From positions 1-64,000 of the forward strand of contig NZ_VENP01000011.1 of the NCBI RefSeq assembly GCF_006351005.1: a stretch of DNA of 64,000 nucleotides, in the 5' to 3' direction. Positions within the stretch are counted from its first letter, which is position 1. Every line of letters begins with the position of its first letter. The notes beneath the pieces were generated by a model. That model was not told the DNA's origin. It searched no databases and saw only the letters and a list, made by a program, of their open reading frames with translations. Both the position numbers and the translations under genes were made by a program. The DNA comes from Miniimonas arenae. GTDB taxonomy: Bacteria; Actinomycetota; Actinomycetes; Actinomycetales; Beutenbergiaceae. Positions 17,367 through 30,523 of this stretch are shown here, in pieces.

Positions 17367-18701
17367 TCAGCGGCGACCGGCGAGCGGCGACGCCGGGTGG
17401 TACCGGAGCAGCTTGCGGGCCTGGTTCACGGCCGCGACCGTCACGTACCACCAGCGCCGCGGGCTCCGCTCGGCCCGGTACACCAGCACGTTCGTCACGG
17501 CGCGGGCCCGGCGCAGCCGCCGCACCTGGGCGCGCGCCTGCGGCGCGAACACGCGCAGGAGCGCCGTCGGCACCACGGTGAACAGGTGCTCCCGCGCGCC
17601 GAGCACGGGCGCCGCCGGCGCGGGCGCGCCGTCGAGGTAGGCGTCGACGTACATCGCCGCCACGTTGTACCCCGAGGCCGTCACCGCGTACCCGCTGCGA
17701 CCCACGCGCGGGTTGATCTCGAGCACGCGGTAGGTGCCCGCAGCGTCCTGCATGAGGTCGACGTTCGCGAAGCCGCTCCAGCCCAGATGCCGCAGCAGCC
17801 GCTGGACGTCGGCCAGCACCGCGGGCGCCAGGGCGTCGGTGCGGGCGTCGGCCGTGACCTGGGCGAGGGAGTTGCCCAGGGCCGTCGGCGTGTGCTCCTC
17901 CAGGAGGACGCGACCGAGCTGCGCGAACCGCACCTCGCCGTCGGGCCCAACGAAAACGTTCGCCGCGGCCATCGCGCCGTCCCCGCCCGGGAGGACCTCC
18001 TGCACGAGAACCCCGCCGCGCAGGCCGGCCGCGGCCATCCGGCCGAGCAGGTCGCGCGCCTCGGCCGCGTCGGCCACCACGTGCACCTTCGCCTGGCCGG
18101 GGTACGTCACGTCGTGCGCCCGCGACGTCGAGGCGACCTTCACCACGCGCGGGTAAGTGAGCTCCGCCAACGGCGCGAGCACGGCGTCGAGCCTCGCCTC
18201 GCCGTCGAGCACGAGCACGGCCGTCTCCGGGTGCGGCACGCCGAGGGCGGCGCACGCGGCCATCACCTGCGCCTTGTCCGACGCCCGCGCGACGACGTCG
18301 GCCGGTGCGTACGGGACGACGACGCCGAGGTCGCGCAGCTGCGGCGCCGCCGCGACCACGGCCTCGACCAGCCAGTCCGCGCTCGCCAGCACGAGGTGGC
18401 GCTCCCCCGGTCGCTCCGCGACGATCGCGCCCAGGGTGGCGACGAGGTCGGCGGCGACGTCGGGCACGACCCGCAGGTCGACGGCGACGGAGTCGCGGAC
18501 CGGCCCGGTGGCTGCGCCCGCGACCACGACCGAGCGCACGCCGAACGCCTCGTGGAACGCCCGCGCGGACGCGTAGGCCCCGATGTCGCCACCGAGGACG
18601 ATCGGCCGCACGGGCCGCACCGCCGCGCTGCCCCGCACTCCGCGAGAGCGGTGCCCGGCAGGGCCTCCGGACGCGGGCGGGGGCGGGGTTGTGAGCGGCA
18701 C
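17367..18701 (-). CDS. ATP-grasp carboxylate-amine ligase
   Basis: 444 residues. The ATP-grasp layout is clear: N-terminal IVLGGDIGAYASARAF, central DKAQVMAACAALGVPHPET, a strand-Lys motif YPRVVKVAS, a Gly-rich grasp region, and the Mg-binding pair FANVDLMQ and YRVLEINPRVGRSGY. This places it in the carboxylate-amine ligase branch that includes the D-aspartate ligase of enterococcal cell walls. In organisms with A4-type peptidoglycan (L-Orn/L-Lys with D-Asp or D-Glu bridges, typical of Cellulomonas relatives) an enzyme of this type adds the D-amino acid, so a cross-bridge role is a reasonable inference but not proven. The GTG at 18701 is 7 nt after a TAGGCT -10 box, so it is leaderless. Confidence 0.75.
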   Translation of the reverse strand: MPLTTPPPPASGGPAGHRSRGVRGSAAVRPVRPIVLGGDIGAYASARAFHEAFGVRSVVVAGAATGPVRDSVAVDLRVVPDVAADLVATLGAIVAERPGERHLVLASADWLVEAVVAAAPQLRDLGVVVPYAPADVVARASDKAQVMAACAALGVPHPETAVLVLDGEARLDAVLAPLAELTYPRVVKVASTSRAHDVTYPGQAKVHVVADAAEARDLLGRMAAAGLRGGVLVQEVLPGGDGAMAAANVFVGPDGEVRFAQLGRVLLEEHTPTALGNSLAQVTADARTDALAPAVLADVQRLLRHLGWSGFANVDLMQDAAGTYRVLEINPRVGRSGYAVTASGYNVAAMYVDAYLDGAPAPAAPVLGAREHLFTVVPTALLRVFAPQARAQVRRLRRARAVTNVLVYRAERSPRRWWYVTVAAVNQARKLLRYHPASPLAGRR

Positions 18702-18708
18702 GACGGCG

Positions 18709-18714
18709 AGCCTA
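18709..18714 (-). promoter_or_regulatory. -10 box (TAGGCT) of leaderless ATP-grasp gene
   Basis: TAGGCT on the minus strand ends 7 nt before the GTG at 18701, so transcription would begin at or next to the start codon. No Shine-Dalgarno is present. The divergent DUF3000 gene has its own -10 box 24 bp away. Confidence 0.5.
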
Positions 18715-18738
18715 GACCGCGCCGGTGGCGCACCCGCC

Positions 18739-18744
18739 TAGCGT
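18739..18744 (+). promoter_or_regulatory. -10 box (TAGCGT) deciding the DUF3000 start
   Basis: TAGCGT ends 6 nt before GTG 18751 and directly abuts the other candidate GTG at 18745. A leaderless transcript starting about 7 nt after the box would begin at 18751, so that codon is preferred as the start. Confidence 0.5.
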
Positions 18745-18750
18745 GTGAGC

Positions 18751-19335
18751 GTGGCCACGGATGCACCGACGCTGCCGCCCGACTTCGAGGCGGCGCTGCT
18801 CAGCCTGCGCGGACACGCGTTCCGACCCGAGGTGCACCTCGAGGAGGTGCCCCCGCCGACCCGGATCGCGCCCTGGGCGCTGGCGATGACGGCCGAGATC
18901 AACCCCACCAACGACGCCGAGGACATGCTCGCCAACGGGCGGTTCGTCGTGCTGCACGACCCGGAGGGCCAGGACGCCTGGAACGGGACCTTCCGCGTCG
19001 TCGTGCTCGCCCGTGCGCGGCTGGAGGAGGAGATGGGCGCCGACCCGATGCTCGGCGAGGCCGCGTGGAGCTGGCTGACCGACTCGCTCACGGACGCGCG
19101 CGCCGAGTACCACTCGCTCTCGGGCACCGTGACCCGCGTGCTCTCGGAGACGTTCGGCGGGCTCGAGGTGCGTGGCCACGAGGTCGAGATCGAGATGCGG
19201 GCCTCGTGGACCCCCGCCTCCTCCGACCTCGGTCCGCACCTGCGCGCGTGGGTCGCGGCCACCGCGTGGGCCGGCGGCCTGCCGCCCCTGCCCGAGAACG
19301 TGACCGCCCTGGGCATCCGCAGGAACCGTGGCTGA
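18751..19335 (+). CDS. DUF3000 family protein
   Basis: 194 residues from GTG 18751 (a GTG two codons upstream is the alternative). It matches the actinobacterial DUF3000 family: PPDFEAALLSLRGHAFRPEVHLEEVPPPTRIAPWALAM-like N-terminus and the INPTNDAEDMLANGRFVVLHDPEGQ block. The function is unknown. It is soluble, without a signal peptide. The last 8 bp overlap the start of the RNase D gene, an arrangement that, as far as I recall, is common in actinobacteria and suggests a link to RNA metabolism only by position. Confidence 0.85.
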   Translation: MATDAPTLPPDFEAALLSLRGHAFRPEVHLEEVPPPTRIAPWALAMTAEINPTNDAEDMLANGRFVVLHDPEGQDAWNGTFRVVVLARARLEEEMGADPMLGEAAWSWLTDSLTDARAEYHSLSGTVTRVLSETFGGLEVRGHEVEIEMRASWTPASSDLGPHLRAWVAATAWAGGLPPLPENVTALGIRRNRG

Positions 19336-20728
19336 GTCGGCAGGCGCGGTGACCACCGCCGACATCACGGGCAGCACTGGCAGCACTGGCAGCACGGGCA
19401 GCACCGACAGCGCTGACGCCACGGGCACCACCAGCTCCCCGGGCACCGCCCCGACCGAGCCGGCGGTCCGCCCGGTCACGCCGCTGACGGAACCGCGCGA
19501 CGGCGTGCCCGACGTCCTCGTGACCGAGGCGGAGCTCGCGGCGTACGCGGCCGCGCTCGCGGCCGGCACGGGCCCGGTCGCCGTCGACGCCGAGCGGGCC
19601 TCGGGCTTCCGCTACGGCCAGCGCGCCTACCTCGTGCAGGTGCGCCGCGAGGGCGCCGGCACGGCGCTCATCGACCCCGTCGAGCTGCCGGACCTGTCCT
19701 CGCTCACGCGCGCGACGGCGGGCGTCGAGTGGGTGCTGCACGCCGCCTCCCAGGACCTCGCCTGCCTCGCCGAGGTCGGCTTCGTGCCCGACCTCCTGTT
19801 CGACACCGAGCTCGCCGGCCGCCTCCTCGGCCGTGATCGCGTCGGGCTCGCCGCCATGGTCGAGGCCGAGCTCGGCCTCTCGCTCGCCAAGGAGCACTCC
19901 GCGGCCGACTGGTCCACCCGCCCCCTGCCCGAGTCGTGGCTGCGCTACGCGGCGCTCGACGTCGAGGTGCTCGTGGAGCTGCGCGACGCGCTCGAGGCCG
20001 ACCTCGTGCGCCAGGGCAAGCTCGAGTGGGCCCGCCAGGAGTTCGAGGCCGTCCGGCTCGCGCCGCCGCCCCCGCCCCGCGTGGAGCCCTGGCGACGCAC
20101 GTCCGGGTTGACGTCGGTGCGGGACGTGCGCCGGCTCGCCGTCGTGCGGGAGCTGTGGCAGCAGCGCGACGACGTGGCGCGCGACCGCGACATCTCCCCC
20201 GGTCGGGTCCTGCCCGACCGCGCCATCGTTGCGGCCGCCACGGCCCTGCCGCGCTCGGCCGACGCGCTCGGTGCGCTGCCCGAGTTCTCCGGCAAGGGGA
20301 CGCGGCGGCGCCTGGGGATCTGGTGGTCCGCCGTCGCGCGTGCGCTCGCGCTGCCCGAGAACGAGCTGCCCTCGCGGCGAGGCCCCGCGGCCGACGTGCC
20401 CTCCCACCGCGCGTGGCGCGACCGCTACCCCGAGGCGGCCGAACGGCTGCGGGCGGTGCGGGCGCGGATGCGCGAGATCGCCGAGGAGGTCGGCACGCCG
20501 CAGGAGAACCTGCTCACGCCCGACCTGCAGCGCCGGCTCGCCTGGGAGGCCGGCGAGGTCACGCCGCGCGACGCGATCACGACCGGCGTCGTGGCGACCT
20601 GGCTCACCACGCACGGCGCGCGGCCCTGGCAGGCCGAGGTCTGTGCGGCCGGGCTCGCGGCGGCGCTGCGGGACCCGGCCTCGGTGGCCGACCCCGACGG
20701 CGAGCAGCGGGCCGCTGACCCCGCCTGA
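19328..20728 (+). CDS. rnd: Ribonuclease D-type 3'-5' exonuclease with HRDC domain
   Basis: 466 residues. The DEDDy exonuclease domain spans about 60-240: VAVDAERASGFRY (Exo I, Asp and Glu), LHAASQDLACL (Exo II Asp) with DTELAGRLLG, and YAALDVEVLVEL (Exo III Tyr and Asp). It is followed by an HRDC-like helical region (RRLAVVRELWQQRDDVARDRDISPGRVLPD). It trims 3' ends of tRNA and other stable RNAs. The first ~50 residues are low complexity (a GST repeat, then Thr/Pro/Ser) and unlike typical RNase D. The GTG at 19328 overlaps the DUF3000 gene by 8 bp. Some homologues may start at a later codon, so the N-terminal tail is less certain than the rest. Confidence 0.88.
   Translation: MAESAGAVTTADITGSTGSTGSTGSTDSADATGTTSSPGTAPTEPAVRPVTPLTEPRDGVPDVLVTEAELAAYAAALAAGTGPVAVDAERASGFRYGQRAYLVQVRREGAGTALIDPVELPDLSSLTRATAGVEWVLHAASQDLACLAEVGFVPDLLFDTELAGRLLGRDRVGLAAMVEAELGLSLAKEHSAADWSTRPLPESWLRYAALDVEVLVELRDALEADLVRQGKLEWARQEFEAVRLAPPPPPRVEPWRRTSGLTSVRDVRRLAVVRELWQQRDDVARDRDISPGRVLPDRAIVAAATALPRSADALGALPEFSGKGTRRRLGIWWSAVARALALPENELPSRRGPAADVPSHRAWRDRYPEAAERLRAVRARMREIAEEVGTPQENLLTPDLQRRLAWEAGEVTPRDAITTGVVATWLTTHGARPWQAEVCAAGLAAALRDPASVADPDGEQRAADPA
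19370..19411 (+). repeat. 9-bp microsatellite-like repeat encoding Gly-Ser-Thr in RNase D
   Basis: Four to five imperfect copies of GGCAGCACT/G/C in frame encode GSTGSTGSTGSTDS near the N-terminus of the RNase D-like protein. The 9-bp unit preserves frame, so copy-number change would only alter linker length. Confidence 0.8.
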
Positions 20729-20779
20729 CGGGCCGACCTCGTCCGACGAGGTCTGACGACCGGCGGCGACGGCGCCCGT

Positions 20780-20808
20780 TTACCGGTACCCGCGGTATCA
20801 GGTAACGT
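20780..20808 (+). promoter_or_regulatory. fadAB promoter with embedded inverted repeat
   Basis: TTACCG (-35, 20780-20785), 17 bp, TAACGT (-10, 20803-20808). The spacer contains TACCG-N7-CGGTA (20781-20797), and the outer GTTTACC/GGTAACG are also partly complementary. An operator inside the promoter is therefore likely, as expected for a TetR-type regulator of fatty acid degradation; the regulator is not encoded nearby. Confidence 0.45.
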
Positions 20809-20859
20809 CGTCCTCGACACCGTCGTCCCGCCGCCTGCGCGGCCCTCCCGGAGGTCACC

Positions 20860-22148
20860 GTGACCAGCTCTCCCCCTATGCGCCGCGGCCTGCTCGGCCG
20901 ACGCGTCGTCCTCGTCGACGGCGTGCGCACCCCGTTCGGTCGCGCCCGCGACGACGGCCTGTACGCCGGCACACGCGCCGACGACCTCGCCGTCGCCTGC
21001 GTGCGCGAGCTCCTGCACCGCAACCCGAACCTGCCCCCCGAGCGCGTGGGCGAGGTCGCGATCGCGGCGACCACCCAGCAGGGCGACCAGGGCCTCACGC
21101 TCGGCCGCACCGTGGCCATGCTCGCGGGCCTGCCGCAGGAGGTGCCGGGCTACGCCGTCGACCGCATGTGCGCCGGAGCGCTCACCGCGACCACGCAGGT
21201 CGCGGCCCAGATCGCGGTCGGCGCCGTGGACGTCGCGATCGCGGGCGGGGTCGAGCACATGGGCCGGCACCCGCTCGGCGGCGGCGCCGACCCGAACCCG
21301 CGGTTCGTCGCCGAGGGGCTCGTCGACTCCGACGCGCTCGTCATGGGCGCCACGGCCGAGAACCTGCACGACGGCGACGCTCGCCTCACCCGCGAGCGTG
21401 CGGACCGGTACGGGGTCGCCAGCCAGGAGCGCTACGCAGCCGCGCTCGCCGCGGGCCGGATCGACCGCGACCTCGTCGCCGTCGGGGTCCGCGACCAGGG
21501 CGCCTGGACGCTCGCGACCGCGGACGAGCCGCCCCGGCCGGGCACCACGCTCGAGGGCGTGCGCGACCTGCCCACGCCCTTCCGGCCCGGCGGACGCGTC
21601 ACCGCGGCGACCTCCTCGCCGCTCACCGACGGCGCGACGGCGTGCCTGCTGGCCGCGCAGGACGTCGCCGCCGAGCTCGGGCTCGCCGCCAGGGCCCGCC
21701 TGGTGTCCTTCGCCTACGCGGGCGTCGACCCCGCCGTCATGGGCCTGGGCCCCGTCCCGGCGACCCGCCGCGCGCTCGAGCTCGCGGGCCTTGGCATCGA
21801 CGACATCGGCGCGATCGAGGTCAACGAGGCCTTCGCCGTCCAGGTGCTCGCCTTCCTCGACGCCTTCGGCCTCGACGACGCCGACCCGCGCGTCAACCCC
21901 GACGGCGGCGCGATCGCGGTCGGCCACCCGCTCGCCGCGAGCGGCGTGCGACTCGCCATCCAGCTCGCCCGCCGCTTCGAGGACGACCCCAGCATCCGGT
22001 ACGGCCTCACCACGATGTGCGTCGGCCTCGGCCAGGGCGCGACGGTCGTCTGGGAGAACCCGCACCACCCCGCGTACGACGGCGAGCGCACCTCGGGCGA
22101 GCACCTCGCGTCCGCGGGTGCGACGCCCACCACCCCGGAGGTCCAGCT

Positions 22149-22152
<4 letters not shown>
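20860..22152 (+). CDS. fadA: Acetyl-CoA acyltransferase (3-ketoacyl-CoA thiolase, FadA type)
   Basis: 430 residues. Thiolase active-site residues are intact: Cys104 in DRMCAGAL (acyl acceptor), NEAF, His356 in GGAIAVGHPLAASG, and Cys387 in TMCVGLGQG (proton transfer). It cleaves 3-ketoacyl-CoA with CoA to acetyl-CoA, the last step of beta-oxidation. GTG at 20860 follows GGAGG (20850-20854). The stop overlaps the start of the fused hydratase/dehydrogenase gene by GTGA, so the two make the FadA/FadB multienzyme pair. A short acidic tail after the last motif (about 30 residues) has no obvious function. Confidence 0.93.
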
Positions 22153-24257
<2,105 letters not shown>

Positions 24258-24277
24258 TCCCGGAGTCACGACGTCGA

Positions 24278-24304
24278 GCACGACGGCGAGGCTCGCCGTC
24301 GTGC
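24278..24304. terminator. 12-bp hairpin between convergent fadB and pflA, with duplicated arm
   Basis: GCACGACGGCGA (24278-24289), 3-nt loop, TCGCCGTCGTGC (24293-24304): a perfect 12-bp stem. The right arm plus flank (TCGCCGTCGTGCACGGCG) is repeated at 24315-24332, giving a second smaller stem (24305-24321). It lies 20 nt after the fadB stop and could end both converging transcripts. Confidence 0.55.
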
Positions 24305-24372
24305 ACGGCGAGGATCGCCGTCGTGCACGGCGTGAGCCGGGCGGGGCCGCGCTGGGCTGCGCTGGGCTGGGC

Positions 24373-25224
24373 TCAGTAGGTGGTGAGCCCAGCGGCGCGG
24401 AACATGTCGCGGACCTGCTCGGTGCGCTCGACCGTGGGCGGCTTGGTGTCGCCCAGCTCGTAGCGCATCCCGATCTCCTCCCACTTCGCGCGGCCCATCT
24501 GGTGGAAGGGCAGCACCTCGACCCGGCTCACGGACTCCAGCGACGCGGCGTACTCCACGATCGGGGCGATGTTCTCGTCGGCGTCCGTGAGGCCCGGGAC
24601 CAGCACGAAGCGGATCCAGGTCTCGATGCCGAGCGCCGAGAGCCGCCGACCGAACGTGAGGGTGGGCGCGAGCTCGCGGCCCGTGGTGCGCTTGTAGGTG
24701 TCCGGCAGGCCGGACTTCACGTCGAGCAGGACGAGGTCGACGTCGGCGAGCAGCTCGTCGCTGGCGTTCGCGCCGAGGAACCCGGAGGTGTCCAGCGCGG
24801 TGTGGATGCCCATGGCCTTGGCGCCGCGCAGGATGCGCGCCGCGAACGCGGGCTGCATGAGCACCTCGCCGCCGGACAGCGTGATGCCGCCCCTGGTCGC
24901 CTTGAACACGTTGCGGTAGCGCTTGATCCGACCGAGCAGGTCGTCTGCGCGCACCGGCTTGCCGCCGCGCATCTGCAGCGTGTCGGGGTTGTGGCAGTAC
25001 AGGCAGCGCAGCGGGCAGCCCGAGAAGAACGTGGTCATCCGGGTGCCCGGGCCGTCCACGGCCGTGACGAGCTCCCACGAGTGGACCATGCCGATCTCGC
25101 CCGTGCGCATGCCGGCGAGCAGCTCGCGCCGGTCGGCGTCCATCGCCGTGGAGAGGCCCCCGAGCATGGTCGGGGCGCCCGCCGTCGTGCTCGTCGTCGT
25201 GGTGGTTCCGGTGGTCGCGGTCAT
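24373..25224 (-). CDS. pflA: Pyruvate formate-lyase activating enzyme PflA (radical SAM)
   Basis: 283 residues. The radical SAM cluster motif is SGCPLRCLYCHNP (CX3CX2C); it is preceded by VDGPGTRMTTFF and followed by GGITLSGGEVLMQP (SAM-binding GGE), all standard for PflA. The enzyme uses SAM and a 4Fe-4S cluster to install the glycyl radical on PflB under anoxic conditions. The ATG at 25224 follows a strong AGGAGG (complement of 25231-25236) at 7-nt spacing. The first 20 residues are a Thr-rich extra stretch, so translation from the later Met (MLGGLST) cannot be excluded. It lies 83 bp downstream of pflB, separated by a large hairpin. Confidence 0.95.
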   Translation of the reverse strand: MTATTGTTTTTSTTAGAPTMLGGLSTAMDADRRELLAGMRTGEIGMVHSWELVTAVDGPGTRMTTFFSGCPLRCLYCHNPDTLQMRGGKPVRADDLLGRIKRYRNVFKATRGGITLSGGEVLMQPAFAARILRGAKAMGIHTALDTSGFLGANASDELLADVDLVLLDVKSGLPDTYKRTTGRELAPTLTFGRRLSALGIETWIRFVLVPGLTDADENIAPIVEYAASLESVSRVEVLPFHQMGRAKWEEIGMRYELGDTKPPTVERTEQVRDMFRAAGLTTY

Positions 25225-25243
25225 CGCGACACCTCCTTGTCGT

Positions 25244-25292
25244 GCCGAACGGGCGCCCGGCTGCCTGGTCGGCAGCCCGGCGCCCGTTCGGC
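25244..25292 (-). other. 21-bp inverted repeat in the pflB-pflA intergenic region
   Basis: GCCGAACGGGCGCC (25244-25257) pairs with GGCGCCCGTTCGGC (25279-25292); after a C.C mismatch, GGCTGCC pairs with GGCAGCC; the loop is 5 nt. In the pflB-pflA mRNA this is a very stable stem ending about 8 nt before the pflA Shine-Dalgarno. It may stop most transcripts after pflB or protect their 3' end, giving much more lyase than activase. No T-tract follows. Confidence 0.75.
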
Positions 25293-25307
25293 TCGTGACT
25301 GATCGCG

Positions 25308-27569
25308 TCAGACGGACTCGTGGAACGTGCGCTGGAGCACGTCCATCTGCTGCTCGCGGGTCAGCTTGACGAAGTTGACGGCGTAGCCGGACACGCGCAC
25401 CGTGAGCTGCGGGTAGTTCTCCGGGTTCGCCATGGCGTCCACCAGCGTGTCCTTGTTGAGCACGTTGATGTTGGCGTGGAAGAGGCCCTCGCCCATGCCG
25501 GCGTCGAGGATGCCGACGAGGTTGGTGACCTGCTCGTCCTTGGTCCGGCCGAGGGCGGACGGCGTGATCGTGTTGGTGAGCGAGATGCCGTCGAGGGCGT
25601 CGTCGTAGTCGAGCTTGCCGACCGACATCATGCTCGCGATCATGCCGTGCGTGTCCATGCCGTTCTCCGGGTTGGCGCCCGGTGCGAACGGCTGACCGGC
25701 GCGGTGACCGGACGGGAACGACCCGGTCGCCTTGCCGTAGACCACGTTCGACGTGATCGTGAGGACGGACTGCGTGGGCACCGCGTCGCGGTACGTGGGC
25801 AGCGCGCGGATCTTGTCCATCACGGTCTTGACCACGAGCTGCGCGATCTCGTCGGCGCGGTCGTCGTCGTTGCCGTAGACGGGGAACTCGCCCTCGGTGA
25901 GGTAGTCGACCACGAGGCCGGTCTCGTCCCGCACGGGCGTCACGGTCGCGTACTTGATGGCCGAGAGGCTGTCCGCGACGATCGACAGGCCGGCGATGCC
26001 GCAGCCGAGGGTCCGGACGATCTCGTCGTCGTGCAGCGCCATCTCGATCGACTCGTAGGCGTACTTGTCGTGGCTGTAGTGGATGATGTTGAGCGCCTCG
26101 ACGTAGGTCTGCGTGACCCAGTCCAGCATCGCGTCGTACTTCGCCCACACCTCGTCGAACTGCAGCGGACCGTCGCCCTGGATGGGCTCGTAGCCCGTGA
26201 CGATCTGCTTGCCGGACATCTCGTCCCGGCCGCCGTTGACGGCGTAGAGCAGCGCCTTGGCGGCGTTCACCCGCGCGCCGAAGAACTGCATCTGCTTGCC
26301 CACGCGCATCGGCGAGACGCAGCACGCGATGGCCGCGTCGTCGCCCCAGTGGTCACGGATCTCGTTGTCCGACTCGTACTGGATCGCGCTGGTCTCGATC
26401 GAGATCGCGGCGCAGAACTCCTTGTAGCCCTCGGGCAGCTCGTCGCTCCAGAAGATCGTGATGTTCGGCTCGGGCGCGGGGCCCAGGTTGCGCAGCGTCT
26501 GCAGGAGGCGGAACGAGGTCTTGGTGACCTGCGTGCGGCCGTCCTCGCTCATGCCGGCGTCGGACCAGGTCGCCCAGTACGGGTCGCCCGAGAAGATCTG
26601 GTCGTAGTCGATCGTGCGCAGGAACCGCACGATGCGCAGCTTGATGACGAGCGCGTCGATGATCTCCTGCGCCTGCTCCTCCGTGAGGGTGCCGGCGGCG
26701 AGGTCACGCTCGAAGTACGCGTCGAAGAACGGCGAGAGGCGGCCGATGCTCATCGCGGCGCCGTCCTGGCTCTTCACCGAGGCGAGGTAGCCGAGATAGG
26801 TCCACTGCACGGCCTCGATCGCGGTGCGTGCGGGCCGACCGAGGTCGAAGCCGTACTGCTCGCCGAGCTTCTTGAGCTTGAGCAGCGCCTTGATCTGCTC
26901 GCTGTGCTCCTCGCGGAACCGCGCCCAGCTCTCGGAGAAGGGCTGGCCGACGACCGAGTCCTTGTCCTTCTTCTTCTCGGCGATGAGGCGGTCGACGCCG
27001 TAGAGCGCCACGCGGCGGTAGTCGCCGATGATGCGGCCGCGGCCGTAGGCGTCCGGCAGACCCGTGATGATGTGCGAGGACCGGGCGGCGCGGATGCGCG
27101 GGGTGTAGACGTCGAAGACGCCCTCGTTGTGCGTCTTGCGGTACTTGGTGAAGATCTCCTTGACGCGCGGGTCGACCTCCTTGCCGGCCTCCTGGATCGC
27201 GGTCTCGACCATGCGCCAGCCGCCGTTCGGCATCATGGCGCGCTTGAGCGGGACGTCGGTCTGCAGGCCCACGATCACGTCGTCGTCGGCGCTGATGTAG
27301 CCGGCCGGGAACGCGTCGATGTCGGCGGGGGTGTGGGTGTCCACGTCGTACACGCGACGCTCACGCTCGACGGCGAGGTAGTCCTTCGCCAGGGTGTCCC
27401 ACGTCCGGAGAGTCTTCTCCGTGGGCCCGGCGAGGAACGAGGCGTCCCCGGTGTAGGGGGTGTAGTTGCGCTGGATGAAGTCACGCACGTCCACGGACTC
27501 GGTCCACGGCCCGGGGACGAACCCGGCCCAGGCGTCGACCTCGACACCCGCCGGAGCAGTGGTGGTCAT
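25308..27569 (-). CDS. pflB: Formate C-acetyltransferase (pyruvate formate-lyase) PflB
   Basis: 753 residues, near the 760 of E. coli PflB. The thiyl-radical pair is Cys416-Cys417 in IACCVSPM. The glycyl radical site is Gly728 in [10 protein letters not shown] near the C-terminus. It converts pyruvate and CoA to acetyl-CoA and formate during fermentation. The ATG at 27569 follows AGGAGG with 9-nt spacing. The promoter region upstream carries two CRP/FNR-type sites, as expected for an oxygen- or cAMP-controlled gene. pflA follows in the same direction. No formate transporter or adhE is in the window. Confidence 0.97.
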   Translation of the reverse strand: MTTTAPAGVEVDAWAGFVPGPWTESVDVRDFIQRNYTPYTGDASFLAGPTEKTLRTWDTLAKDYLAVERERRVYDVDTHTPADIDAFPAGYISADDDVIVGLQTDVPLKRAMMPNGGWRMVETAIQEAGKEVDPRVKEIFTKYRKTHNEGVFDVYTPRIRAARSSHIITGLPDAYGRGRIIGDYRRVALYGVDRLIAEKKKDKDSVVGQPFSESWARFREEHSEQIKALLKLKKLGEQYGFDLGRPARTAIEAVQWTYLGYLASVKSQDGAAMSIGRLSPFFDAYFERDLAAGTLTEEQAQEIIDALVIKLRIVRFLRTIDYDQIFSGDPYWATWSDAGMSEDGRTQVTKTSFRLLQTLRNLGPAPEPNITIFWSDELPEGYKEFCAAISIETSAIQYESDNEIRDHWGDDAAIACCVSPMRVGKQMQFFGARVNAAKALLYAVNGGRDEMSGKQIVTGYEPIQGDGPLQFDEVWAKYDAMLDWVTQTYVEALNIIHYSHDKYAYESIEMALHDDEIVRTLGCGIAGLSIVADSLSAIKYATVTPVRDETGLVVDYLTEGEFPVYGNDDDRADEIAQLVVKTVMDKIRALPTYRDAVPTQSVLTITSNVVYGKATGSFPSGHRAGQPFAPGANPENGMDTHGMIASMMSVGKLDYDDALDGISLTNTITPSALGRTKDEQVTNLVGILDAGMGEGLFHANINVLNKDTLVDAMANPENYPQLTVRVSGYAVNFVKLTREQQMDVLQRTFHESV

Positions 27570-27621
27570 GTTCTCGTTCCTCCTGGTGGTACGGAAGCGA
27601 CCCGATCGGGCCTTGACCTCG

Positions 27622-27651
27622 ACTTTACGAACCGCGCCGGTCGAGCGTCAG
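27622..27651 (-). promoter_or_regulatory. Predicted pflB promoter
   Basis: Reading the minus strand: CTGACG (-35, complement of 27646-27651), 18 bp, TAAAGT (-10, complement of 27622-27627). Transcription would start near 27615, giving a ~46-nt leader with the AGGAGG before pflB. The nearest CRP/FNR-type site is then centred about 65 bp upstream, close to the -61.5 class I position. Confidence 0.5.
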
Positions 27652-27672
27652 GGACTCTGGTCCCGACCCTCC

Positions 27673-27688
27673 TGTGAGGCGCCTCACC
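27673..27688. promoter_or_regulatory. CRP/FNR-type site 1 upstream of pflB
   Basis: TGTGA-GGCGCC-TCACC. The inner 14 bp GTGAGGCGCCTCAC is a perfect palindrome. It fits TGTGA-N6-TCACA, the site of CRP/GlxR-type regulators; FNR sites differ (TTGAT-N4-ATCAA), so the CRP side of the family fits best. Confidence 0.65.
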
Positions 27689-27691
27689 TGC

Positions 27692-29975
<2,284 letters not shown>

Positions 29976-30038
29976 GCTAGCAGGTACGAACGAGCCGGGT
30001 CGCCGAGCGAGCTCGGCGGGCAAGTTCCGGGCACGGGC

Positions 30039-30413
30039 TCAGCGCGCGAGCTCGAGGCCGAGCACGTCGAGTCCCCGGGCGACCCACGGGTGCGCCGCGT
30101 ACGCGTCCCACACCACGGAGCTGCCGAGCGCGGCCGCGCCGAGCAGCGCCGAGACCCCCTTGTTGAGCCCGAACCGCGCGGGCGCGTACCAGGTCCTCGC
30201 GACGGTGCCCTCGGACCCGGGTGCGGCGTCGCCCGCCCCGAGGTTCACGCCGTCGCACCAGCCGTACCGCTCGTCCCACGCGCCGGGGTGGTCGCGCTCG
30301 AGCCGGTGCAGCGCCTCGGCCGCCGCGTCCGGCGCGAACGGCAGGGCCCCCACGAGCGACGCGGGCGGCACCGTGCCGTCGCAGTGCGGGGCCGGCGCAC
30401 GACCTGCGGTCAC
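30039..30413 (-). pseudogene. C-terminal remnant of a glucoamylase-like protein (COG5368/PF10091 type)
   Basis: The frame (124 codons) begins abruptly near DGTVPPASLVGALPFAPDAAAEAL and runs through ERYGWCDGVNLG, LNKGVSALLGAAALGSSVVWDAYAAHPWVARGLDVLGLELA. This parallels the last ~110 residues of bacterial glucoamylase-like proteins (DGTI-P-AA-GS-PFAP..., YGF-DAFN, GIDQGP...NY-SG-VW). Intact members are 400 or more residues, and no catalytic N-terminal part exists upstream in any minus-strand frame. The usual GIDQGP is degraded to GLNKGV. The DNA beyond its start (30414-30520) carries short direct repeats (GACCTGCGGTCAC twice, CAGCGCTCGCCGCG twice), consistent with deletion scars. Family assignment is from remembered motifs. 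Confidence 0.6.
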
Positions 30414-30523
30414 GGCCCGCCACCGAACGCTGACCTGCGGTCACCACAGCGCCCTCCGGTGACGCAACGCAGCGCTCGCCGCGGAAGCATGACCAGGACC
30501 CAGCGCTCGCCGCGACCCGCGCG

